Shown here piece by piece: positions 18,092-27,604 of a DNA stretch of 64,000 bases. The notes under the pieces were generated by a model. That model was not told where the DNA came from. It made no database searches and was given only the letters and a program-made list of their open reading frames with translations. A program made the translations under genes and the position numbers. Positions within the stretch are counted from its first letter, which is position 1. Each line of letters starts with the position of its first letter. The DNA is taken from contig NZ_JAAGPI010000002.1 of assembly GCF_017104715.1 (NCBI RefSeq), positions 620,001 to 684,000 of the forward strand. Direction: 5' to 3'. Source of the DNA: Burkholderia sp. Ac-20365 (GTDB taxonomy: Bacteria > Pseudomonadota > Gammaproteobacteria > Burkholderiales > Burkholderiaceae).

Positions 18092-18973
18092 ATGTCACCG
18101 AAAGACCTGCTGCTGGCGCTGGTCGTCGTGGTTGCGTGGGGTGTGAACTTTGTCGTGATCAAGGTTGGCCTGCATGGCGTGCCGCCGATGCTGCTGGGTG
18201 CATTGCGCTTCATGCTGGCGGCGTTTCCCGCTGTGTTCTTCATCAAGCGGCCGCAGATGCCGTGGCGCTGGCTGATTGCTTATGGCGCGACCATCTCGCT
18301 TGGGCAGTTCGCGTTTCTTTTTTCCGCGATGTATGTCGGCATGCCGGCGGGGCTGGCTTCATTGGTACTGCAGGCGCAGGCTTTCTTTACGCTGGGCTTT
18401 GCGGCGCTGTTTCTGCATGAACGCTTTCGTGCGCAAAACGTGCTGGGTCTTGTGATTGCTGCTATCGGACTTGCTGTGATCGGCATGCAGGGCGGGGCTG
18501 CGATGACGCTTGCCGGGTTCATTCTCACGCTGTGCGCGGCCGTGATGTGGGCGCTTGGCAATATCGTCACGAAGAAGGTCGGCAAGGTCGATCTGGTTGG
18601 GCTCGTCGTGTGGGGCAGTCTGATTCCGCCTGTGCCGTTTTTTGTTTTGTCGTATGTGTTCGAAGGGCCGCAGCGGATAGAGGCGGCGCTGACCGGGATT
18701 GGTGCGACTTCCGTGTTCGCGATCGTTTATCTGGCGTTTGTTGCTACGCTGGTTGGGTATGGGTTGTGGAGCAGGTTGTTGTCGCGGTATCCCGCGGGGC
18801 AGGTTGCGCCGTTTTCCTTGCTCGTGCCGATTGTTGGGCTTGCTTCTGCTTCGGTTTTTTTGGGCGAGTCTTTGTCTGCGGTGCAGATTGCTGGCGCTGC
18901 GCTCGTTATGGTTGGGCTTGTTGTTAATGTTTTTGGTGCGTGGGTGGTGGAGAGGTTCTCTCTCGCGAGGTGA
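18092..18973 (+). CDS. EamA/DMT-superfamily transporter
   Basis: An inner-membrane permease (293 aa) with ten hydrophobic segments in two EamA repeats, the layout of RhaT/YdcZ-type metabolite exporters; the opening LLALVVVVAWGVNFVVIKVGL and PPMLLGALRF are typical. ATG 18092 is preceded by ACGGAGTG. The solute cannot be inferred from sequence. In the last third the codons turn strongly to T-ending (runs such as CTTGTTGTTAATGTTTTTGG), as the gene runs into repeat copy 3. Confidence 0.9.
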   Translation: MSPKDLLLALVVVVAWGVNFVVIKVGLHGVPPMLLGALRFMLAAFPAVFFIKRPQMPWRWLIAYGATISLGQFAFLFSAMYVGMPAGLASLVLQAQAFFTLGFAALFLHERFRAQNVLGLVIAAIGLAVIGMQGGAAMTLAGFILTLCAAVMWALGNIVTKKVGKVDLVGLVVWGSLIPPVPFFVLSYVFEGPQRIEAALTGIGATSVFAIVYLAFVATLVGYGLWSRLLSRYPAGQVAPFSLLVPIVGLASASVFLGESLSAVQIAGAALVMVGLVVNVFGAWVVERFSLAR

Positions 18974-19016
18974 TGGTGGTTTTTGTCTGCGACGCTGATT
19001 GGTATGCATGGCTTTG

Positions 19017-19671
19017 CGCTGGCATCCGCGTGATGTTATTGGTTTATTAGCGTTGCCCCTGTGCGGGGCAGCACCTACTTTTCTTTGCCGCGGCAAAGAA
19101 AAGTAGGCAAAAGAAAGCCGCTGAACACCGCCAGTTCTTGTCTCTGCCTGAGGGCCCCCTACGGGTCTTCCGCTTCACACGGCGTCCTGCCTTTTAATGC
19201 CCGTTGCCAGCGCTCTTATTGAGTGCCTCACCCGCTTCATGCTCCTGCGTCACTGCACGCGTTGTCGAATTGGGCACGTTCTATCGCGGCAAACGGTGTG
19301 TAGGCTTTCGCGACGTATGCGCTTCACTCCGGACTGAAAAGCACGATCGGTGTCGTAGAAGCGCCGAGGTGTGAAGCACTACGACCTACACACAGTTTGC
19401 CACCTGGGCGGCGGTAACCATTCGCTGCCGCTGGCTGCGCTACGGGTGATTGGAGTGGGTGAGGCGCCTGTTCGAGGCGCTGGCAACGGGCAGTGAATGG
19501 CAGAACCCCGTGTGAAGCGGAGGAACTGTGGGGGGCCCTCAGGCTGTGGTCGAGAGCGGGCGGTGTTAGCCCGCTTTCTTTGCTTACTTTCTTTGCGGCG
19601 GCAAAGAAAGTAAGTGCCGCCCCGCACAGGGGCAACCCAGGCAGACCAAAAACAATTCGCGGATGCCAGCG
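19017..19671. repeat. 655-bp palindromic intergenic repeat, copy 3
   Basis: A 655-bp copy in the orientation of copy 1 (L-type inner palindrome left, S-type right), between the convergent EamA and amiC genes. The flanks carry a degenerate CTGCGACGCTG motif on the left (around 18988) and CCCAGCATCGCAATAC on the right (19691-19706). The left G/T-rich and right A/C-rich flanks are shorter than at copies 2 and 5. The centre retains CACTCCGGACT and the AAAC[TG]GTGTGT inverted pair. Confidence 0.92.
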
Positions 19672-19718
19672 AAAACAAAAGCAAACCAAACCCAGCATCG
19701 CAATACAAAAAACAACCC

Positions 19719-21269
19719 TTATGTCATCCGATTCTTAGCCAACGGCGGATTAGCCGCAAAATACCGCTTAATGCCGCTCATAATCGCATTAGCCATCTTA
19801 TCGCGGTACGCATCATCATTAAGCCGCCGCTCCTCATCCGGATTACTGATAAACGCAGTCTCAACGAGAATAGAAGGAATATCAGGCGCCTTGAGCACAG
19901 CAAACCCGGCCTGCTCGACAGAGCCCTTATGCAGCCTGTTGATGCCACCAATCTCCTTCAGCACGAAAGTCCCATACCGCATCGAATCGCGAATCTGCGC
20001 CGTCGTCGACATATCGAACAAAGCGCGGTTAACACTCGCATCGGCGGACTTGATATTGATCCCGCCAATCTGATCCGACGAGTTCTCCTTGTTCGCCATC
20101 CACCGCGCAGCCGCGCTCGAAGCGCCATGCTCGGACAATGCAAACACCGACGATCCACTCGCCTCAGGCGTAGTGAACGCATCAGCGTGGATAGAAACAA
20201 ACAGATCGGCACCCACGCGCCGAGCCTTCTGCACGCGCACATTCAGCGGCACGAAGAAGTCGGCATCACGCGTCATCATGGCGCGCATATTCGGCTGCGC
20301 ATCGATCTTCGCGCGCAGTTTCTTCGCGATGTCGAGCGCCACATGCTTCTCGTACGTGCCGCTGCCGCCGATCGCGCCCGGGTCCTCGCCGCCATGCCCC
20401 GGATCGATCGCGACCGTCAGCAGGCGCACCGTGTTGCCGCCTTTCTTCGGGTTGGTGAACTTGTAGGCGTCGTCGCCGTTGTCGTTGTCGCCGTCCGCAT
20501 CGTTGTCGTTGTTGCGCGCGATGACAGGCGGCGCGGGCGTTGGCGTCGGCTTCGACGACGGTGCGTGCGGCGTCGGCGTCGGCGCGATATGCACAGGCGG
20601 ACGCGGCACAGGCGCACCCGACGACGGCGCGCCGTTCTGCGCATACTTCTCGAAGAACGCGTCGCTGTTGTCGCCCGGCGGCGTGGTCGGCCCGCTCAGC
20701 GTCGCAGCGGGCGGCGCGGCGTTTTCGTTCAGCTGCTGTTGCTTGCGTTCGCTCTGCGCGAGCAGATCCATCAGCGGATCGGGCGCGACGGCGGGATACA
20801 GATCGAACACCAGCCGATACTTGTACGAGCCGACAGGCGTCAGCGTGAATACCTGCGGCTTCACCGAACCCTTCAGGTCGAACACCATCCGCACGACATG
20901 CGGCTGATACTGCCCGACACGCACGGATTGAATCTGCGGGTCGTTCGGCGCGATCTTCGAGACGAGATCCTTCAGCGCCTGGTCGAGATCGAGACCGTTC
21001 AGGTCGACCACCAGACGGTCGGGGCCTTGCAGCAACTGCTGCGTGTTCTGCAGTGGCTGGTCGGACTCGATGGTCACGCGCGTGTAATCGCGCGCAGGCC
21101 ACACGCGCACGCCGAGCACCGACTGCGCAAACGCGAGGCGAGGGCCAGCGAGCCCGAGAACGAGCGTGGAAGCGCCCGCGCGAAGAATCTGCCGGCGACG
21201 CCAGTTATGCGTCGCGGTGGCCGCCGATTCGATCGAGCGGAACGGTTTGATCAACATCTTTCGAGACAT
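19719..21269 (-). CDS. amiC: N-acetylmuramoyl-L-alanine amidase (AmiC type)
   Basis: A periplasmic zinc amidase (516 aa) that splits septal peptidoglycan for daughter-cell separation. The N-terminus has WRRRQILRAG before a hydrophobic stretch and AFAQS, a likely Tat signal. An AMIN domain (about 51-160), a Pro/Thr/Asn/Asp-rich linker (about 185-275) and an Amidase_3 domain (about 285-505) follow. Zinc or catalytic residues are His292 (DPGHGG), Glu307, His361 (SIHADA) and the VETAF glutamate. It overlaps tsaE by up to 19 bases. The last 24 codons contain ten ending in T and two in C, next to repeat copy 3. Confidence 0.95.
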   Translation of the reverse strand: MSRKMLIKPFRSIESAATATHNWRRRQILRAGASTLVLGLAGPRLAFAQSVLGVRVWPARDYTRVTIESDQPLQNTQQLLQGPDRLVVDLNGLDLDQALKDLVSKIAPNDPQIQSVRVGQYQPHVVRMVFDLKGSVKPQVFTLTPVGSYKYRLVFDLYPAVAPDPLMDLLAQSERKQQQLNENAAPPAATLSGPTTPPGDNSDAFFEKYAQNGAPSSGAPVPRPPVHIAPTPTPHAPSSKPTPTPAPPVIARNNDNDADGDNDNGDDAYKFTNPKKGGNTVRLLTVAIDPGHGGEDPGAIGGSGTYEKHVALDIAKKLRAKIDAQPNMRAMMTRDADFFVPLNVRVQKARRVGADLFVSIHADAFTTPEASGSSVFALSEHGASSAAARWMANKENSSDQIGGINIKSADASVNRALFDMSTTAQIRDSMRYGTFVLKEIGGINRLHKGSVEQAGFAVLKAPDIPSILVETAFISNPDEERRLNDDAYRDKMANAIMSGIKRYFAANPPLAKNRMT

Positions 21270-21805
21270 GCCTTTCCTGGTTCGCTATACGCCCGGGCGA
21301 TCAGCATGCGGCCATCGCCGTCGACGTCGAGCGAGAAAACGAGATCCGGCACTCCCAGCAGACTGCCCGCGCGCTGCGGCCATTCGACAAGGCAGATTGC
21401 GCCGCTGTCGAAATACTCGCGAAAGCCTGCATCGGCCCATTCGGCCGGATCGTTGAAACGGTAGAGATCGAAGTGATACAGCTCAAGTTCCCCATCCGGT
21501 CTTTCGACCGCATAAGGTTCGACGAGTGTGTAGGTCGGGCTGCGCACGCGCCCCGTATGTCCGAGCGCGCGCAGGGTGGCGCGCACGAGCGTCGTCTTGC
21601 CGGCGCCGAGGTCGCCGTGGAGCTGTACCTGGAGCCCGTCGAATGTACGCGGGCCTGTTGAGGCGGCTTCGACACGCACGCTGTCGATCGCATGCGCGAA
21701 GCGTTCGCCGAATGCCGTGGTCGCGGCCTCGTCCGCGAGCGCGAACTGGCGCTCCAGCAGGACAGGGGCAGAAGGTCGATTCGCGGGACCGGTGTGATCG
21801 GGCAT
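21251..21805 (-). CDS. tsaE: tRNA t6A biosynthesis ATPase TsaE
   Basis: An ATPase (184 aa) that, with TsaB and TsaD, makes threonylcarbamoyladenosine at tRNA position 37. Walker A is HGDLGAGKTTLVRA, and the family pair SPTYTLVEPY and CLVEWPQR are present. Start 21805 (MPDHTGPANRP) is used; the frame is open to 21919 but that would overlap queG. The start lies only 17 bases from the divergent queG start. The 3' end overlaps amiC, a pairing common in proteobacteria. Confidence 0.95.
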   Translation of the reverse strand: MPDHTGPANRPSAPVLLERQFALADEAATTAFGERFAHAIDSVRVEAASTGPRTFDGLQVQLHGDLGAGKTTLVRATLRALGHTGRVRSPTYTLVEPYAVERPDGELELYHFDLYRFNDPAEWADAGFREYFDSGAICLVEWPQRAGSLLGVPDLVFSLDVDGDGRMLIARAYSEPGKACLERC

Positions 21806-21822
21806 TCTCGTAAAATGGCGTA

Positions 21823-23094
21823 ATGAACCAAGGCAAGCAGCATCCCGTGTCTGATCCACGTCGAGACCCACATCGCGATCCCCATGCGCCGCCCGAAGCA
21901 GCGACGCATGATGAAGCACGCATTGCGCATCACCATGATGAAGCGCAACTGGCTGCGCTTGCTTCGCGTATCAGAGACTGGGCACGCGAACTGGGCTTCG
22001 GCGCGGTGGGCATCAGCGACATCGATCTGTCGCACGCCGAAGCGGGGCTTGCCGCCTGGCTCGACGCGGGTTGCCACGGCGAGATGGATTATATGGCCAA
22101 ACATGGGATGAAACGTGCGCGGCCCGCCGAGCTTGTGGCCGGCACGCGACGCGTGATCTCGGTGCGCATGGCCTATTTGCCGGCCTCGCTGGACATGCGA
22201 AAGGGCGATGAAAGTGCCGCCGCCGACGTTCAACACGACTGGCGGCTCGAAGAACGGCTGCGTCTCGAAGACCCGACAGCCGCCGTCGTCTCGATCTACG
22301 CGCGTGGCCGCGACTATCACAAGGTGATGCGCAACCGCCTGCAGCAACTGGCCGGGCGGATCGAAGCCGAGATCGGCCCGTATGGCTACCGCGTGTTCAC
22401 CGACTCCGCGCCTGTGCTCGAAGTCGAGCTTGCCCAGAAGGCGGGCACGGGCTGGCGCGGCAAGCACACGCTGCTGTTGCAACGGGACGCGGGCTCGCTG
22501 TTTTTCCTCGGTGAAATCTTCGTCGATCTGCCTCTGCCAACGGACGCCGAAACCTCGCCCGAACGCGCGCCCGAAACGCCCGGCGCACATTGCGGCAGTT
22601 GCACGCGCTGCATCGGCGCCTGTCCGACGGATGCCATCGTCGCGCCGTATCAGGTCGACGCGCGGCGCTGCATCTCCTATCTGACCATCGAACTGAAGGG
22701 CAGTATTCCCCAGGACTTGCGGCCGCTGATCGGCAATCGTGTGTATGGCTGCGACGACTGCCAGCTCGCGTGTCCGTGGAACAAGTTCGCGCAGGCCGCG
22801 CCCGTCGCCGATTTCGACGTGCGTCATGGGCTGGATCGCGCGTCGCTGGTCGAGCTGTTCGGCTGGAGCGCAGAAGATTTCGACACGCGCATGCAAGGCA
22901 GCGCAATCCGCCGGATCGGCTACGAATGCTGGCTGCGCAATCTCGCCGTGGGCATGGGCAACGCGCTGCGCGCCGCGCGCGATACGTTGTCCGCGGAGGC
23001 GCGCGCGGCAATCGTCGATGCGTTGCGCCAGCGTGCCGACGATCCATCGCCGCTCGTGCGCGAGCATGTCGAGTGGGCGCTCGAAGCAGCATGA
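21823..23094 (+). CDS. queG: Epoxyqueuosine reductase
   Basis: A cobalamin- and [4Fe-4S]-dependent enzyme (423 aa) that performs the last step of queuosine synthesis on tRNA. The two cluster motifs are CGSCTRCIGACP and CDDCQLACPWN, and the C-terminal HEAT-like region is present. The first 40 residues are a His/Pro/Asp-rich extension not expected for the family, so an internal start is possible. It is divergent from tsaE and is followed by ogt and xerD in the same direction. Confidence 0.95.
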   Translation: MNQGKQHPVSDPRRDPHRDPHAPPEAATHDEARIAHHHDEAQLAALASRIRDWARELGFGAVGISDIDLSHAEAGLAAWLDAGCHGEMDYMAKHGMKRARPAELVAGTRRVISVRMAYLPASLDMRKGDESAAADVQHDWRLEERLRLEDPTAAVVSIYARGRDYHKVMRNRLQQLAGRIEAEIGPYGYRVFTDSAPVLEVELAQKAGTGWRGKHTLLLQRDAGSLFFLGEIFVDLPLPTDAETSPERAPETPGAHCGSCTRCIGACPTDAIVAPYQVDARRCISYLTIELKGSIPQDLRPLIGNRVYGCDDCQLACPWNKFAQAAPVADFDVRHGLDRASLVELFGWSAEDFDTRMQGSAIRRIGYECWLRNLAVGMGNALRAARDTLSAEARAAIVDALRQRADDPSPLVREHVEWALEAA

Positions 23095-23138
23095 ACGCGG
23101 CCTGAGCGTGCGGATCGAATGAGAGGAGTGAGCACATC

Positions 23139-23609
23139 ATGTTCAACGCAGTGATCGACGCACCGTTCGGCAAGATCGGCGTGCGGCTCGAAGGCGAGAC
23201 CGTGCGCGAGATCGTCTATCTGCCCGATTCGGTGGCCAACGTCGAGCCGGATTCACCGCTTGCGAAAGAGGCCGTCGAGCAGATCGAGCATTATCTGCAG
23301 CAGGCCTCCGCGAGCTTCGATCTGCCGCTCGCCGATGTCGGCACGCCGTTCCAGCGGCGCGTCTGGAAAGCGATCTGCGAGATTCCGCCCGGCGTCGTGC
23401 TGACCTACGGGCAACTGGCCAAGCAGATCGGCAGCGTGCCGCGCGCCGTCGGCCAGGCGTGCGGGTCGAACTTTTTTCCGATCGTGATTCCGTGCCATCG
23501 CGTGGTCGGCGCGGCGGGCATCGGCGGCTTTGCGCATACGGGCGGCGACGGCTACTATCGCAACGTCAAACGCTGGCTACTCAAACACGAGGGCGTACCC
23601 TACGCATGA
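23139..23609 (+). CDS. ogt: Methylated-DNA-[protein]-cysteine S-methyltransferase
   Basis: A suicide repair protein (156 aa) that removes alkyl groups from O6-alkylguanine. The acceptor Cys119 is in PCHRV, with the helix-turn-helix RAVGQACGSN before it. The protein lacks an Ada N-terminal domain, so the Ogt/MGMT class fits. Its stop overlaps the xerD start (ATGA). Confidence 0.96.
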   Translation: MFNAVIDAPFGKIGVRLEGETVREIVYLPDSVANVEPDSPLAKEAVEQIEHYLQQASASFDLPLADVGTPFQRRVWKAICEIPPGVVLTYGQLAKQIGSVPRAVGQACGSNFFPIVIPCHRVVGAAGIGGFAHTGGDGYYRNVKRWLLKHEGVPYA

Positions 23610-24541
23610 CTGATGTGCTGACCGAAGACGCGCAGCCCGCGTCGCCTTTGCTGCTGACGAGCGGCGCGTCGATCGACGCCTTTTGCGACGCGCTGTGGCT
23701 CGAGCATGGCCTCGCGCGCAATACGCTCGACGCGTATCGGCGCGATCTGCGGCTCTTCTGCGAATGGCTCGCGAGCGCGCGCAATGCCTCACTCGATACG
23801 GCAAGCGAAGCCGATCTGAACGCCTATAGCGTTGTGCGTTCGACCGATAAATCGACCTCGGCGAACCGGCGTCTATCGGTGTTTCGGCGGTATTACGCGT
23901 GGGCCGTGCGCGAGCATCGGGCGTCGGCGGATCCGACTTTACGCATCCGCTCGGCCAAACAGCCGCCGCGTTTTCCGTCGACGCTGACAGAAGCGCAAGT
24001 CGAAGCCCTGCTCGGCGCACCCGACGTAACGACGCCTTTAGGCCTGCGCGATCGCACGATGCTCGAACTGATGTACGCGAGCGGCTTGCGCGTGAGCGAA
24101 CTGGTGACGCTGAAAACGGTGGAAGTGGGCCTGAACGAAGGCGTCGTGCGCGTGATGGGCAAGGGTTCGAAAGAGCGGCTGATTCCGTTCGGCGAAGAGG
24201 CGCACGGCTGGATCGAACGCTATCTGCGCGAGGCGCGTCCGGCGCTGCTCGGCCAGCGCGGCGCCGATGCGCTGTTCGTCACCGCGCGCGCCGAAGGCAT
24301 GACGCGCCAGCAGTTCTGGAACATCATCAAGCGCCACGCGATGACCGCGCATGTGCACGCGCCGCTGTCGCCTCACACGCTGCGCCACGCGTTCGCAACG
24401 CATCTGCTCAATCACGGCGCGGACCTGCGCGTGGTGCAACTGCTGCTCGGCCATACCGATATCTCGACCACGCAGATCTACACGCACGTCGCGCGCGAGC
24501 GGCTGAGGACGCTGCACGCGGCGCATCACCCCCGGGGCTGA
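23606..24541 (+). CDS. xerD: Site-specific tyrosine recombinase XerD
   Basis: Acts with XerC at dif to resolve chromosome dimers (311 aa). The catalytic residues are Arg162 (SGLRVSEL), His257 and Arg260 (HTLRH), His283 (LGHTDISTT) and Tyr292. The N-terminal SAM-like core-binding domain covers about residues 20-110. ATG 23606 gives the usual XerD length and a 4-base overlap with ogt; a frame open from 23459 is an artefact of the overlap. It converges with the acyl-CoA ligase gene, leaving 24 bases. Confidence 0.95.
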   Translation: MTDVLTEDAQPASPLLLTSGASIDAFCDALWLEHGLARNTLDAYRRDLRLFCEWLASARNASLDTASEADLNAYSVVRSTDKSTSANRRLSVFRRYYAWAVREHRASADPTLRIRSAKQPPRFPSTLTEAQVEALLGAPDVTTPLGLRDRTMLELMYASGLRVSELVTLKTVEVGLNEGVVRVMGKGSKERLIPFGEEAHGWIERYLREARPALLGQRGADALFVTARAEGMTRQQFWNIIKRHAMTAHVHAPLSPHTLRHAFATHLLNHGADLRVVQLLLGHTDISTTQIYTHVARERLRTLHAAHHPRG

Positions 24542-24565
24542 TCTTCTTGTACATGCTTGCGCGGT

Positions 24566-26152
24566 TCAGGTCAGATCGCGCAAGCGGTGCTTCAAAATCT
24601 TCCCCGTCGATGCCGCTGGCAAAGCCGCGAGCACGTTGATTTCGGCGGGTCGCTTGTACGGTGCGAGGCGCGCTTCGCACCACGCGGCGAGATCGGCCGG
24701 CGTGGTTATGGCACCGCCCGTGAGTTCGACGAACGCCACTACTTCCTCGTTGCCTGCCACCGCGCGGCCGATCACCGCCGACTGCACAACATCGGGATGC
24801 GCGTTTAGCACGTGCTCGACTTCGGCCGGATACACGTTGAAGCCCGAGCGGATGATCAGCTCCTTGCTTCGCCCGGCAATATGCATCGCGCCGTCCGCGT
24901 CCTGGCGCGCGAGATCGCCTGTTTTCAGCCAGCCATCCGGAGTGACGGCGGTTTCCGTTTGCTGCGGGTTGCGGTAATAGCCGAGCATCACGTTCGGGCC
25001 GCGCACCCACAGTTCACCGACTTCGCCCGGCGCGACGTCCTTGCCGTCGAGTCCTACGAAGCGCACCTCGATGCCAGGAATTGCTGGGCCGACGGAGCAG
25101 TCGGCGCGCGGCGCTTCGAGCATCGTTTGAGAAACGGTCGGGCTGCTCTCGGTCATGCCGTAACCATTGTGCAGCGTTACGCCATACACGCCTTCGACGC
25201 GCGATTTCAACGCCGCGTCGAGCGGCGATCCGCCCGAGTAAGCAAAACGCAAACGCGGCGCGGACCACGGTAAGCCTTGCGCCTGCAGATATTCGAGCAG
25301 CTTCGCGTGCATCGCCGGCACGCCCTGGAAGATCGACACGTGTTCCTCGGCGAGCGCATGGCGCACAGCTTCTGGCGCGTAGCGCGGCGCGAGTCTGAGC
25401 GTTGCGCCTGCATACAGGCTGCCCAGGCACACGGACGCGAGTCCATACACGTGCGAGATCGGCAACACGGCGTAGACCACGTCGTCGGCATTGACGCGCC
25501 TGAGCGTGCTCGATATCGCCGCGATGAACAGCAGATTGCGGTGCGACAGCATCACGCCTTTGGGCGAGCCGGTCGTACCCGTCGTATAGATCAGCGCGGC
25601 GCACTGGCGGTTGCTGGCGCTCTCGACAGGTTCGACCTGCGCGCTTTCGTCGAACGCAAACGACCACGCGCCTATGTCGATATTAATTGCGCGCGCCGGT
25701 TGTGCCTGGTGGCGTTCGGCGTGCTGGCGTGCATCCGGCGATACTTCGACGGCATATGCAACGAGGCGCGGCTGCGCGTGCGCGCGAATCGCATCGAGTT
25801 CCGCCGCCGACAGCCGCGCGTTCGACACCAGCGCCCATGCATCGAGCGTCGCTGCCGCGAACAGCAACACGATCTGCACGATGCTGTTTTCCGCGACGAT
25901 CATCACGCGGTCGCCGGCGCGCACGCCCTGTTCAGCGAGCTGCACGGCGACGGCATCGACGGCTGCGACGAGCTGCGCGCGCGTCAGGCGTCGCCCGTCT
26001 TCGATCAGCGCCGCATGCTGCGGATTGCGCGCGGCGGTGAGCTTTGGAATATCCGCGATGCGTTCGGGGAGCGCGGCGAGCAGGGCGGAGACGTCGATGA
26101 CGCGCGCTGCGTCATCGGGATGCTGGACAGGATTCAAAGGTGTCTCCCTCAT
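24566..26152 (-). CDS. AMP-dependent acyl-CoA synthetase (class I adenylate-forming)
   Basis: An acyl- or aryl-CoA ligase (528 aa). The P-loop is YTTGTTGSPKGVMLSH, the A5 motif is GYGMTESSP, and GWLKTGDLARQD and the C-terminal lysine region STGKILKHRLRDL complete the fold. Start 26152 (MRETPLNPV) is used; 26182 is possible. It is a single gene divergent from ybaK with no pathway partners nearby, so the substrate (medium or long chain, or aromatic acid) is unknown. Confidence 0.9.
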   Translation of the reverse strand: MRETPLNPVQHPDDAARVIDVSALLAALPERIADIPKLTAARNPQHAALIEDGRRLTRAQLVAAVDAVAVQLAEQGVRAGDRVMIVAENSIVQIVLLFAAATLDAWALVSNARLSAAELDAIRAHAQPRLVAYAVEVSPDARQHAERHQAQPARAINIDIGAWSFAFDESAQVEPVESASNRQCAALIYTTGTTGSPKGVMLSHRNLLFIAAISSTLRRVNADDVVYAVLPISHVYGLASVCLGSLYAGATLRLAPRYAPEAVRHALAEEHVSIFQGVPAMHAKLLEYLQAQGLPWSAPRLRFAYSGGSPLDAALKSRVEGVYGVTLHNGYGMTESSPTVSQTMLEAPRADCSVGPAIPGIEVRFVGLDGKDVAPGEVGELWVRGPNVMLGYYRNPQQTETAVTPDGWLKTGDLARQDADGAMHIAGRSKELIIRSGFNVYPAEVEHVLNAHPDVVQSAVIGRAVAGNEEVVAFVELTGGAITTPADLAAWCEARLAPYKRPAEINVLAALPAASTGKILKHRLRDLT

Positions 26153-26289
26153 AAACGATTGGCGCGCGGGCACTTGCTGCACACCCTTGCATCAGACCAG
26201 TTTCGAACGATCGTGCCACAGGCTCGATGCCCGCACAATTGGCCATTTGGCCAATGGTCGGCGTGTCGTGCCGCCATTACAATGCGCCG

Positions 26290-26781
26290 ATGAGCAAATC
26301 CAGACACGTTTCCGAAACCCCTGCCACGCAGTTTCTGCGCCGCCACAAGGTCGAGTTCGGCGAGCATCCGTACGACTATGTCGACCACGGCGGCACGGGC
26401 GAATCGGCACGGCAGCTTGGCGTCGACGAGCATCATGTGGTGAAGACGCTGGTGATGGAAGACGAGCACGCCAAGCCGCTGATCGTGCTGATGCACGGCG
26501 ACCGCACGGTGTCGACCAAGAATCTCGCGCGGCAGATCGGCGCGAAACGCGTCGAGCCGTGCAAGCCGGACGTTGCGAGCCGGCATTCGGGTTACATGAT
26601 CGGCGGCACGTCGCCGTTCGGCACGAAGAAGGCAATGCCCGTGTATGTGGAATCGACTATCCTCGCGCTCGACAAGATTTTTATTAACGGCGGGCGGCGC
26701 GGTTTTCTGGTCAGCATTGCGCCGAATGTGATGACGTCGCTGCTGGCCGCGAAGCCGGTGGAATGCGCGATCGTCGAATGA
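26290..26781 (+). CDS. ybaK: Cys-tRNA(Pro) deacylase, YbaK/EbsC family
   Basis: A trans-editing hydrolase (163 aa) that removes cysteine mischarged onto tRNA(Pro). It shows the YbaK fold with KTLVMEDEHAKPLIVLMHGD, the conserved lysine segment GAKRVEPCKPD and GGTSPFGTKKAMPVYVE. ATG 26290 gives the family length; an upstream start at 26227 overlaps the promoter region. Confidence 0.94.
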   Translation: MSKSRHVSETPATQFLRRHKVEFGEHPYDYVDHGGTGESARQLGVDEHHVVKTLVMEDEHAKPLIVLMHGDRTVSTKNLARQIGAKRVEPCKPDVASRHSGYMIGGTSPFGTKKAMPVYVESTILALDKIFINGGRRGFLVSIAPNVMTSLLAAKPVECAIVE

Positions 26782-26914
26782 TGTGTGCGGCTGTGGAAGC
26801 GCGTTGAGGGTTCGGTAGAATACGCGCCGTTGCTGCGCTGGCGCGTCTTGCGCATGCGGCGCATGGAGACCAGCGTCGCCTGGTACGCTTTCCGACACTG
26901 ATAAGAGTTTCAAC

Positions 26915-27541
26915 ATGGAAAACCTGATTGTCGCCGTCGTGGCTTATCTGATCGGCTCGGTGTCGTTTGCCGTGGTCGTCAGCGCAGCGATGGGACTGGC
27001 CGACCCGCGCTCGTACGGCTCGAAGAACCCCGGCGCGACCAATGTGCTGCGCAGCGGCAACAGGAAAGCCGCGATCCTCACGCTGATCGGCGATGCCTTC
27101 AAGGGCTGGCTGGCCGTCTGGCTGACGGGGCATTTCTCGGCCAATTTCGGACTCGACGATACGTCCGTCGCGATTGCCGCGATCGCCGTGTTTATCGGCC
27201 ACCTGTATCCGGTTTTCTTCCGCTTCAAGGGCGGCAAGGGCGTCGCAACGGCGGCGGGCGTGCTGCTCGCGATCAATCCGATCCTCGGGCTCGCAACGCT
27301 GGCCACCTGGCTGATCGTCGCGTTCTTCACCCGTTATTCGTCGCTGGCGGCGCTGTGCGCGGCGATCTTCGCGCCGCTGTTCGACGGCTTTCTGTTCGGC
27401 GCGAACGTGATTGCCGTGGCGATCGTCGCAATGAGCGCGCTGCTGATCTGGCGTCACCGCGCGAATATCGCGAAACTGGTGGCGGGGCAGGAAAGCCGTA
27501 TCGGCGACAAGAAAAAAGCGGCTGCTTCGAACAAGCAGTAA
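26915..27541 (+). CDS. plsY: Glycerol-3-phosphate acyltransferase PlsY
   Basis: An inner-membrane enzyme (208 aa) that moves the acyl group from acyl-phosphate to glycerol-3-phosphate, the first phospholipid step. Family motifs are the N-terminal [25 protein letters not shown], and [14 protein letters not shown], with five hydrophobic segments. A TAGAAT at 26816-26821 could be its -10. It converges with yajQ. Confidence 0.96.
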   Translation: MENLIVAVVAYLIGSVSFAVVVSAAMGLADPRSYGSKNPGATNVLRSGNRKAAILTLIGDAFKGWLAVWLTGHFSANFGLDDTSVAIAAIAVFIGHLYPVFFRFKGGKGVATAAGVLLAINPILGLATLATWLIVAFFTRYSSLAALCAAIFAPLFDGFLFGANVIAVAIVAMSALLIWRHRANIAKLVAGQESRIGDKKKAAASNKQ

Positions 27542-27604
27542 GCCTGCTGCCGGCAGCGCGGCGGGATCATGTGCCGCCGCACGTGCGGCGCATGACAGCG
27601 GACA

